64,000 nucleotides of DNA, from NCBI GenBank assembly GCA_914767885.1, contig CAJZBQ010000028.1, positions 496,001 to 560,000 of the forward strand, given 5' to 3'. The translations under genes were made by a program, and so were the position numbers. The notes below the pieces were generated by a model that was given only the letters and a program-made list of their open reading frames with translations, had not been told where the DNA came from and made no database searches. Below, piece after piece: positions 44,987-53,856 of this stretch. Origin of the DNA: Blepharisma stoltei (lineage: Eukaryota > Ciliophora > Heterotrichea > Heterotrichida > Blepharismidae). Numbering within the stretch: the stretch's first letter is position 1; every line of letters begins with the position of its first letter.

Positions 44987-46366
44987 TATATCTTATAAAT
45001 TTTAAAATATTAATGGTCTTCTGTTTTGATTCAAAAGTTGAGTTAAAAGCGACTCTTATACATTAAAATATATAATAAAAATATTTAATCAAATTATTAT
45101 TTATTAGAGATCAAACATTTACTTTGTCATTTTATCAGCTCATATCTAACTGATTATCATATACTAATTTTCTTTCAAGTGCTAACAAGATCAAAATTCT
45201 AGTTATTTAGGAAGAGTGAAAGATCGTGGAAATAAGGATTTAGTTGATCTTAATGAGAATGATTTCACTATAGAGTCTCAATATTAACTTTTTTCCTTTC
45301 CCATTTTAAAATTCATGCTTAATGCATAGTGTCTAAGATATAATCATAGAATTCAAAAGAGATATAATGCAAATTTTTTTTGGTTTATATGTCTATAAGA
45401 ACCGATAAGTGAAAAACTCAGATCAAGAAGTGTAAATAAGTTAAATAGAAAATTCAAAAAAATTAATTTATGCTATTTTAAACAGAATTGGTATTAGCTC
45501 ACAGAGGGTAGGTATTTTTAAAAAAGATTTATATTTAAATTTAAATTGTGAAATAATCAAGAATGAAATTGAAATAACAAAATATTCTTTTAAAAATGCA
45601 AAATTTTCTCAACGATTCTCTCTAGTATTTGAAAAAGACATTAAATTTATTTAAAATAACAGAATAGCAAGTTGCTGAATGCAAATTCACTTTTTGTTTT
45701 GTGTATTAAATCTCTTTCAAAATTTAGTAAAATTCTCCTTGATATTTCAAATTTTATTATTAAACTTCCCTTTTTTTTATAAGAATTGAATATTTTCTGC
45801 AAAAATCTATAATGAGATATTCGAAAAATACAAATTGCTAAGGTTGATTATTTTTGAAGATTTATAAGCTTCGTTTGGTGCACAATATAATTGGCATATT
45901 ATTAAATATAAATATTTTCTCTTGTCAATATCAAAATTTAAAAAAATGCTTGTGACGATAAGATATCTTAAGTTTTTAACTCTAACTAGAGTTATCATGA
46001 GTTTTTTTGTCCCAAAAATCTAAAAATTTCCACTCTCGATAAAAATGGGAAACAAACAGAAACCGCCAAGGAAAATTCAAAAGTTAATAAGAGCTGAACC
46101 ATGGTTATGTACAAAAATAAGAGCTTATCATAATTTGATGAAAGTCTATTTATAAAAAGCTTAAATTTTTTAATTCATTCAATATTGTGCATAAAGCATA
46201 GGGATTAAAGTTATCAAAGGATTATAGATTTTTCTCTTTATCAATTCATCAAATTAATATATCAAAGCATTTAATACATAAGCTATTATTGTAATAATTT
46301 TTATACGTGTTTTTATCTATTTTAATTAAGCATTGCATTTATATACAAGTATGAAGTAATAATATC
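44987..46366. other. Long AT-rich stretch without genes
   Basis: Nothing recognised except a short remnant near 45478-45530 (TTAAACAGAATTG...GCTCACAGAGGGTAGG) that resembles a broken family A IES. Confidence 0.45.
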
Positions 46367-46380
46367 ATGGATAGATAGAT

Positions 46381-46650
46381 GAATGAATAAATCAATGCAC
46401 TACCTGCTTGCGCCTCCAATGCAGGCCATTGAAATTTTTGCCCTGCATCATCATGTACTGTCTCCATGCCATCACCCATTGCACCACGCTTCCATCTTCG
46501 CTTCAACTCCTGCAGTCCATGAATTCAGCACTGAAGAGACTACTGCTGATGCAAAATCTCCTCTCACAATGCAACTCCTTTCAGAATTGACAGGATAAGA
46601 CTTCCTAACTTTTGGCCCAAAAAGCGCCATTATGTGCGGGAAATGTTTAT
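46381..46650 (-). mobile_element. SINE-like insert with 14-bp target repeat
   Basis: Flanked by ATGGATAGATAGAT (46367-46380 and 46651-46664). On the minus strand it starts near ATAATGGCGCTTTTTGG and ends in an ATTC-type repeat. GC-rich against surroundings. Its open stretches have no known similarity. Confidence 0.6.
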
Positions 46651-46976
46651 ATGGATAGATAGATAATATCATCGATATTGCAAATATTAATTTCAAATAC
46701 TACCGGAGTCACTTAATCGTTAGTAAATATATAAATATTCTTTTGATTTTTTATTTTCGATTATTATTTCTACATATGACTCTGCAAATCCAATATTATC
46801 CCTCATACTTAATATTTTTGCTTAATTCTCAAGCGGTATTTTCATTAAGATTTGAAATAGGAATGAAAGAAAAAAATGAACATATAATTAAAATTAGGGT
46901 AATTAAAAGAGAAAAAGGCCTGTTTTGCTTAAAATCGATCTAGTCTGAGGCGATCTTCGAGAATCGATTAATCTCC

Positions 46977-47740
46977 TAATTCCCCTCTGTATGCGAACAA
47001 AACCTTTGGAAAATCCCTATTTTTTTGGGTAAAAGCTCACTCTCTATGGCGAACAACAATTTTTTATGAAAAATATTTTTATATATATAAACGATAATTA
47101 GTATAATAAACTTCTATTCTATTAGATTTATACGCTTAACGTCCCTTACGGGTTGCCCATCCCAGAGCTTCCGCCCGCCTATGGCGCAAAGGGCCAGCAA
47201 TTGGCCTCTGGGTCGACCAGCCTTGTACACCAGTGCACCTAGTCGCAGGTGTTGCCGACTTCGACGGCTCACGACTGAGCTACTTCGCTTGAGGACATGG
47301 GTTGCCATTCCGAAAATCCATAAAAAATGGATTTTCTGGTAGGCTCTCGGCAAAAAGGGTAAACACGGAGCCTGGGACGTAACGCCCAGTTTCACGCTAG
47401 GGAGTTGCCCGAATGGTCCTAACGGACTCTGCTGAGCTTCCCCTTTCCAACTCTCGTGCCTCCTTTCCCATGAGGAAAAAAATCCCTGAAAATAGACTTG
47501 GGCTAGGCTCTGAGCTCCACCAGAATTGCTTACCTAGCATTGCTGTCCCTTTCTGAAATGCAAAACCTTGCCGGATATAATTAAAATATGAGTCGAGGCT
47601 GCATGGCCGGGAGGCCATGCCCAGACGAAGACGCCATATTTTAATTATAGTATAATAAACTTCAGTCTATTCTGTTTAATATTAAAAGCTTGCAATTTAA
47701 TGTATAAATTTTATAAATTAAATTAATCTTTAATTATCTC
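46977..47740. mobile_element. Family A IES remnant, left end clear, with nested SINE-like insert
   Basis: Left end TAATTCCCCTCTGTATGCGAAC, then CCCTATTTTTTTGGGTAAAAG. After the nested insert the family interior continues (TCTATTCTGTTTAATATTAAAA). I cannot place the right end; the limit given is approximate. Confidence 0.5.
47115..47647 (-). mobile_element. SINE-like insert, copy 2 of the 7629-8165 family
   Basis: Reverse-oriented relative to copy 1. Perfect 16-bp target repeat TAGTATAATAAACTTC (47099-47114 and 47648-47663). Shares the 5' 330 bp, including ATGGCGTCTTCGTCTGGGC, the hairpin and the core GAAACTGGGCGTTACGTCC. After that the copies diverge, with GACGTTAARCG near both 3' ends. Confidence 0.85.
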
Positions 47741-48303
47741 AAATTGTGAAACTTTGAAACGAAAAGGTAAATAAAAATATTTAAATTTTGTTTGAAAAAA
47801 ATGGCCACAAACATAGAGAATTTGTCTAATAAGCTTTAAAGTTTTCTAAAGCCCAGCCTTACCACTTGTAACTTATGAAATTTAAAACTCAACAGCTAAA
47901 ACAATCCTTACTTTAAATTCAATAAATTTCCTGTTTTGTAGGCACGATTTTAAACAGATTCAGGTAATAGCTAGTAGTATACAATAAAAGCTAGAGAAAA
48001 TCTAAAATAACAAAGCAAGAAGAATAAAAAAACTAATTAAAGAAGAAAATTCAAAAAAAATTAGTTTCTGTTATTTTTAGGAGATTAATCAATACTCAAA
48101 TCGCAGCTATGCTAATCTCTCCAGAAGCACAACAATACTTGAATCACCTCAGAATAGATCTATTTTAAACGAGATAGGCACATATTTCTTATAATTATCC
48201 AGACTTTAATTTTTCCCATAAGGTCATCAGGTTTGTCTTCTTCATTCCTATATTCAAATCTCAATTAAAATTGAAAGCAATAATTTAAGATTTAAATAAT
48301 GCT
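47664..48303. other. AT-rich stretch with a possible lost exon
   Basis: Near 48082-48192 a short + frame is coding-like (EINQYSNRSYANLSRSTT, ending TAA), but no start is visible. Otherwise nothing recognised. Confidence 0.3.
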
Positions 48304-48752
48304 TACTCCCCCCCTCCGTGAGTGAACAAAAAAATTTTGTTCACTCACGGAGGGTTAATTTTTTTTTTTTTAAAAAAAATTTTATATAGTCAGTGACACT
48401 GACTGGCACGGGGTGCTTTTAGCTAGAAACTGAGCCAAAAGCACCCCGTGCTAATCAGTGTCACTAACTATATATAAATTTTATAAATAATTTTTTTTTT
48501 TCGAAATTTAAAAAAATCCTAATTTGCAAAAATTTGAAAGCAAATATTAATTTAATTTATAAAATTTATGTTTTAAAATGCAATTCGTTTAAAATTAAAC
48601 AGAATTAGCTCTAGATTTCATTATATTAATTATCATTTATATATCAAAATTTTTTTCCATAAAAAATTTTTGTTCACTCATGGAGGGTGGGTTTTTTGGG
48701 CAAAAAATAGCGATTTTTCTCATGGTTTTTGTTCACTCACGGAGGGGGGGAG
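48304..48752. mobile_element. 449-bp IES, family A, with nested 90-bp hairpin element
   Basis: Ends CTTACTCCCCCCCTCCGTGAG and CACGGAGGGGGGGAGTAGG. At 48386-48475 a palindrome TATAGTCAGTGACACTGA / TCAGTGTCACTAACTATA with inner arms GCACGGGGTGCTTTT sits inside the left AT run, apparently inserted at TATA. Confidence 0.85.
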
Positions 48753-48782
48753 TAGGACCACCAACAATTCAAAGTAAAATTA

Positions 48783-49087
48783 TTATTTCCCCCCTCCACG
48801 AGCGAACAAAACTATTAGACAAATCCCTATTTTCTGCCCAAAGCCCACCTTCTATTTTTTTAATAGAAGAATTTTTATGAGTAAAAAAAAATTACATATA
48901 AGTGATAATAAATAATGAAATCTCGAGCTAATTCCGTTCAATTGTGTTTTTAAACATAAATTTTACAAATTAATTAATATTTGCTTTCCAATTTTTGCGA
49001 AGTGGGTATTTTTTTAAATTTCGAGAAAAAAAATTTAACCCTCTCGTGGACGAACAATATATTGTGTTAGCTCACGGAGGGAAGGAG
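48783..49087. mobile_element. 305-bp IES, family A, opposite orientation to its neighbour
   Basis: Left TATTTCCCCCCTCCACGAGCG with ACTATTAGACAAATCCC, right TGTTAGCTCACGGAGGGAAGGAGTAAG. Only 30 bp separate it from the previous IES. Confidence 0.8.
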
Positions 49088-49129
49088 TAAGTAAAATACT
49101 TCCGCATGCCTAAAATTCCATAATAAATT

Positions 49130-49624
49130 ATGGATCAAAGTAGAGAAAAATTACCTAAGGCCATGGACCTTCCAATCCAAAATTATATGACACCTTTCAC
49201 GTGCCATATCTGCAACAAGTCATTTAAGGGGTTGGAAGACCTTGTGAAACATATAGGTGCAAACGTTTGAAAACTTACGGAGACTGAGTCAACCTTTTCC
49301 CTCCCTGAAAATAGCATGGATAACTTGAATATCCATGAAGCCAGCAATTACAAATACAGTTGCTCCTACTGTAGCAGAACCTTTGACAATGAAAAAGGAT
49401 TGAAATTACATTCAGGAAAGAAGCATCCTCAACAGGAAAAAAGCGAACTCTGCCCTAGGTGCGGCAACAAATTTGTTCATAAATATGCCTTAGATTTTCA
49501 TATTAAACAAGTACATGAAAAGTCAACTAGAGTTGTGTGTACAAAATGCAAAAAGTCATTCTACAACAAATATGTACTTCAGCGTCATTTTCAGAAGTGC
49601 AACCCCTTCCATTCATTAATATAG
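49130..49624 (+). CDS. C2H2 zinc-finger protein, four fingers
   Basis: 164 residues, one UGA-Trp (ANVWKLTE). Fingers: FTCHICNKSFKGLEDLVKHI (an odd final spacing), YSCSYCSRTFDNEKGLKLHSGKKH, ELCPRCGNKFVHKYALDFHIKQVH, VVCTKCKKSFYNKYVLQRHF then C. The last finger is C2HC-like. A DNA- or RNA-binding role is likely. Its ATG is 42 bp after an IES. Confidence 0.85.
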
Positions 49625-49881
49625 CTAAAAATATAAAAATGGAAAATCTTAAAATAAATTTCCCCTAAAGATTTAAGAGAGTTTTGAGTATCATGGGAAT
49701 GATACTAATATAATTGTGCTCATTTATTTTGATATTCTTTTCGATGGTTTAGGCATTTTTTTTGAATAGTTTTACCCTTTACTTTTTCTATGGAAAATAA
49801 TAAGAATATAATATCTTTATTCTGATAATATACATTAATTTTCTTTAATTAATTTTATTATTTATAGAAATGATAAATATC

Positions 49882-50457
49882 ATGCCAAAAATTTCCTAAT
49901 CTCTTCAAAAAAAAATACAAAAATTAAAATGCTCTGATTTAGCAGAGAAGTTTATAAAATCTCAATTGAAACCAGTTACATCTCCATCATCATTGCTCAA
50001 AAAAACCCTAATCCCCCCTCTGTGAGCTAAGAAAAAAATCTTGTTTGCTCACGGAGGGCTAATTTTTTTTTAAAAAAAATTATATATAAATTTTATAGAA
50101 AAATTTTTTTTTTGTTGAAATTTTAAAAAATCCTAATTCGAAAAAATTGGAAACCAAATATTAATTTAATTTATAAATTTTATGTTTTAAAGCGCAATTT
50201 GTTTAAAATTAAACAGAATTAGCTATAGATTTCATAATATTAATTATCACTTATATATCAAATTTTTTTTTTCATAAAAAATTTTTCTATTAACATAATT
50301 TTTGGGGGCAAAAATAGGGATTTTTCTAATCGTTTTGTTCGCTCACCGAGAATGGGGGGGAGTAAATCTTAATTTACAAAGAATTTCAAAATTTTCTTGT
50401 TCTGGGTCTTCGCACTGATACGGTCAGCTCTCAAGTAAAAATATTTTTTGAAATTAA
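49882..50457 (+). pseudogene. Possible small gene split by an IES, with one in-frame TAA
   Basis: After removing 50009-50362 a frame of about 74 codons is coding-like (LKCSDLAEKFIKSQLKPVTS ... LNLNLQRISKF ... SHWYGQLSSKNIFWN) and ends TAA at 50455. The IES junction is in frame (ACC CTA AAT CTT). The nearest ATG (49882) is followed after five codons by TAA (49897-49899) in the same frame, unexplained by a GT-AG intron. It is either a broken gene or misses its true 5' end. Confidence 0.35.
50009..50362. mobile_element. 354-bp IES, family A
   Basis: Left CCTAATCCCCCCTCTGTGAGC, right GTTTTGTTCGCTCACCGAGAATGGGGGGGAGTAAA; interior typical. Its length keeps the flanking frame. Confidence 0.82.
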
Positions 50458-50484
50458 AATGGCTTTATTAGAATAGAATAGAAA

Positions 50485-51292
50485 ATGGAACCTCAACTTT
50501 TTTCCCGCATTTCCAAAATTGAGCTCTTGTTAAGTATTCTCGCCTCATTAAAGGCAATAAAAAATCAAGTATGTTTTACAGTAGCGGCTTTTAATGGTTT
50601 TTCAAAAAGAAAGAGCGTATTTTCTTTCAGCAAGTCCATCCCATGATTTAGTAGCTGAAGGCTATTTATCACAGCTTGAATTCGATATATATAATGTAAT
50701 TGCTGATATTGAAATCATGGTTGACATCAAAGGGTTGAGATCAGTCTTAAAAGCTTTATCGGCGGCTGAAAATACCATGAATCTCACTATGGAATATCCA
50801 TACAAAGATAACAAGCTTCTTCTTATGGTAGAAGAAACAAACTCCTATTCAACTCAATTTTGCCTTGACACATACATGGTGGAGCCTCAGCCTGTCCTCG
50901 AATTATCAGACAAAATTAACGCGACAATAAAATTCAATGATCCCCGCATCATTAAGCAAGCTATGGAAGTTGCTTGTTATGGCCGTAACGAAATCGGGAT
51001 CTTTTTAAGTTTCAACGTTGAAAGGCCTTACTGCTTTTTCACAAGGGATGATAACGTAACTGGCATTAAAAGCCGCGTTGCAATCCCTCTTAATGACCAA
51101 ATTGACTGCAAAGTCAGCCAACCTTGCGAGAAAATGTTTTCCTCGAAACTCCTTAGAAATGTAGCAGGTCTACCGAAGTGCTCTCAAGTAGAGATGATTA
51201 TGCATGAAGAAGGTGTGCTTGAAGTTCGTGTTATTTTAAGCAATGATGCATGGATTAGACATTTTATTAACCCTACAGAAGAAAGAAATTAA
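50485..51292 (+). CDS. RAD1: RAD1-like subunit of the 9-1-1 checkpoint clamp
   Basis: 263 residues after removing a 16-nt intron (50569-50584, GTATGTTTTACAGTAG). PCNA-like fold with two halves. Conserved-looking points: LFSRISKIELLLSILASLKAI at the start, YLSQLEFDIYNVI (compare QAGIFQEF in animals), a middle KLLLMVEE-type strand, and a second half DPRIIKQAMEVACYG and IFLSFNVERPYCFF. RAD1 forms a ring with RAD9 and HUS1 at damaged DNA. I prefer RAD1 over HUS1 by strand pattern, from memory. Confidence 0.7.
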
Positions 51293-51312
51293 TAACTTTA
51301 AATATAATAAAA

Positions 51313-53356
51313 ATGCTAGCCAAGAAAGCATATATTATTAAAATGGAATTGCTAACCAATCCACCCTTTTAACAACTGTTGTTGGGGCAACCCAGGGACC
51401 TTCTGGAAGAAATGGTGGAGTTCTGGAACTAGTATTTGGCAATGCTTTGCATGGTTAGCGGAGAGCAATGCTGGGTTAAGCTGACCGCAGCTCACTCCAG
51501 GTCAAGGTTTTACAACGTGGGAAAATAGGGAAGTCCAACAACATGAGCCAGGTTACTACCTGTCGGGAACGTGTTGAAGCGCGATACTAGGTGTTGCGTC
51601 CTGGGATTTGAGTTTCCATTTGAGCGACAGTTTACAGAATTTCTATTTTCTGGAAGCTGAATCCTGTTGAAATATGATATTGTGGCTTAGCGTCTCAGAT
51701 TTAGGGGTAGCAAAGTAAACCTCGTCCATGAAGAGCAGCATAGAGAGGCCGTGCTCGGACTGGCAAGAAGTAGTAGGGCAATAATTGAGGCGATTAATGC
51801 CTGAAGCATAGCTGCAGGAATTCTCTTATAAGTTAGATTAGATTTAAGTGTAAGCTAGCCAGGAAAACTAGACAAGTTTTGTATGATGCAATTTCTGCCC
51901 AAAGAATCCAGAAAGAAAAAGATCCTATCCCATTTGATGAACCATGGTATGAAGAAGCACCGAATTATTTTAAGAAAGCACCTGTTGAGCCTAGATCCCC
52001 TTCCTGTATTAAAATAGAACAAAACATTCTATCCAGTTTCAAGGGCTAAATTTTTTGAGAGAAAAAAATTAAATATAAAATCTAAATTTTAATTGATTTT
52101 GTGGAGAATTTTTATTTAAAAAATAAAAATAATTTAGATTACAACTCTTTATCAAGTATTCTACTTGAACTTTCTCAATTATAAATAAAATGGCATTCGG
52201 AAAGAGAGAAATTAGCTCTGCGAAATTTTCTCTCCCTCATGTAATTTATTTATGGGGTTGAGTTTTCTCTCAGAATTTCTGCACAGCAATAGCGGTTTAT
52301 AGGGCCTTCCTATAGATGGCGTGCAATGCGCCATCTATAGGAAGGCCCTATAACTCTGGGGATAACCAGAGGAGCTGCTCCTCAGTGCATTCAAGAGACT
52401 CAGGGTTTTAACCCTCAGTGCATCCTCATGGGAGGATGGCCCTTAGGTGGAACACGCGCAGGAGCTGAGTCAGGGAGAGCGGTGGCAACGCTCCAGGTGA
52501 GATATGCGGCTGATTGAAGGCAAAGCTTCGTAGAAGGCTTGATCGTGGGCTGGCTAACGTGAATTCAAGATGGCTCGGTGACGTCACAAGTTGGCTTAGT
52601 CCTATTTAACTATGGGGAGTGGGTAATAAACACCTTAAATACCAAGTAAACTAAGTAAGAGCTTTCTCAATTAAATAAGGCCAAAGCTGCTATATAAAAT
52701 TTATCATTTTAAAAATTTTCATTAAAAATTAAAATCGCCCAAATTTAAATATAAAAAAGGAAATTTTAAAGATATTTTGTTCCAATTTAAAAGGTGAGGG
52801 GGATAAAGGGAATTTAGCTAAATTGGTAACAGGTTGGGCTCAAACAGTAAGAGTGAACAACCCTTATAGATACGCCAATAGAGATGAAAACTCTTATTTG
52901 AAGAATCCACAGCCGAATTGGGGAGTTTATAAAGGACTTGAAATCGGTGGAGACAATGTGAAACATATGGGAATAGGGAGAGCTGTGTATAGGGCTGCAG
53001 GAATCCAGAAAGGGACTGAAGGCCTTGAATGGTTAATGGACCAGAATTGCCAGATTTACTATCACTTTCCTAACCACATGCACCGTGTTCCTAAAAGTTT
53101 GCCATTTGAAGAGCAGAGAGGAAGATGGGTCTTACAGTCAGAAAAAGCTAGTGCAGGCAAAAACCCTATGGATGGGATGAACCAGGGTTATCAAGGTGGC
53201 AGAAGGAGAAAAATGGCCTGGTTTGATAGCATGGAAGCTGCAGTAAATTACGCATATTACATGGGTTGGAACTTTGACGTCGTGCTGCCAAAATTCAGAT
53301 ATCATACAAGGAAGAGCTATTCCGACAACTTTAAATATAGACCTCCTAAAAACTAA
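51313..53356 (+). CDS. NDUFS4: NDUFS4-like subunit of mitochondrial complex I, split by two IESs
   Basis: 230 residues after removing 539 bp (51317-51855) and 812 bp (51992-52803). The start MLARKTRQVLYDAISAQR is presequence-like. The middle is ciliate-specific. The C-terminal 70 residues hold the family signature: RGRWVLQSE, a Ser/Ala-type turn, MEAAVNYAYYMGWNFDVVLP and KSYSDNFKYRPPKN. NDUFS4 is a late-assembled, peripheral subunit of the NADH dehydrogenase arm. Joins: ATG CTA GCC AGG and GAG CCT AAA GGG. The stop TAA (53354-53356) is also the TA of the next IES. Confidence 0.88.
51317..51855 (+). mobile_element. 539-bp SINE-like insert in an exon, next to the NDUFS4 start codon
   Basis: Flanked by GCTAGCCAAGAAA (51315) and GCTAGCCAGGAAA (51854), each holding TA. 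It starts near AAAATGGAATTGC, contains a core resembling the other inserts (ACTAGGTGTTGCGTCCTGGG, about 51585-51604) and ends with GTTAGATTAGATTTAAG. Removal between the repeats gives ATG CTA GCC AGG AAA, restoring the frame. There is almost no AT-rich IES shell around it. Confidence 0.8.
51992..52803. mobile_element. 812-bp IES, family D, with nested SINE-like insert
   Basis: Left CTAGATCCCCTTCCTG with AATAGAACAAAACATT, right TTTTGTTCCAATTTAAAAGG then GGGGGATAAAG: the same end design as 56862-57207 and 62123-62564. TA-to-TA removal joins GAG CCT AAA in frame. Confidence 0.85.
52182..52661 (+). mobile_element. SINE-like insert with an internal MITE-type hairpin
   Basis: Flanked by CTTTCTCAATTA (52170-52181 and 52662-52673). 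It starts AAATAAAATGGCATTCGG and ends AGTAAACTAAGTAAG. At 52295-52353 is a near-perfect palindrome TATAGGGCCTTCCTATAG... with the core GATGGCG/CGCCATC shared with the 226-bp MITEs, apparently a solo hairpin end. Confidence 0.65.
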
Positions 53357-53770
53357 CTCCCCTTCGTGAGCTATAGAAGTTTCCTATGTTTTGGCGCTGT
53401 AAGGCTGATAAATTCTGATCGGAATTTATCGGTTGGTTGCACCAAATCAATGCCTTGGTCAGACCAAAAAGCGATTTGGTCCGACGAACTTGGAAAGCTC
53501 CTGGGAAAATGTCTGCGCTTTCAGCGCTATATAGAGGAAACCTCTATAATAAAAAAATTTGTTCGTTCATGAGTTTTTATTTTTCATAATTTTAAAAAAA
53601 TTCCAATTTGTAAAATTGAGAAGCAAAAATTAATTTTTTTTATTTTCAAAATGCAACTTGTTTAAAACTAAACAGAATTAGACATTTCACTATAATCACT
53701 TATATATCAAAAATTTTTCATAAAAAAATTGATATAAAAAAAATTTTTGTTCGCCCACGAAGGGTGGAAG
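53354..53770. mobile_element. 417-bp IES whose left TA is the NDUFS4 stop codon
   Basis: Left CTAACTCCCCTTCGTGAGC, right GTTCGCCCACGAAGGGTGGAAGTAAGC. Excision leaves AAC TAA GCT, keeping the stop. Inside, about 53376-53552, is a GC-richer nested piece bounded by CTATAGAAGTTTCCTAT and an inverse-like ATAGAGGAAACCTCTATA. Confidence 0.8.
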
Positions 53771-53856
53771 TAAGCTAGTTTGGGATAATTTCTTATAGAT
53801 TTAATATAAAATAGACTATTAGAGATAAAGTTTAATTAAAAGCTTTATCTAGATAA

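Noticed and set aside
46383-46598. 71-codon His-rich open frame
   Set aside because: Falls in a target-duplication-flanked insert; composition reflects the insert, not a gene.
52190-52260. ATG at 52190 as the NDUFS4 start
   Set aside because: It is the conserved ATGG start of a SINE-like insert; the real N-terminus is at 51313 and joins in frame through two excisions.
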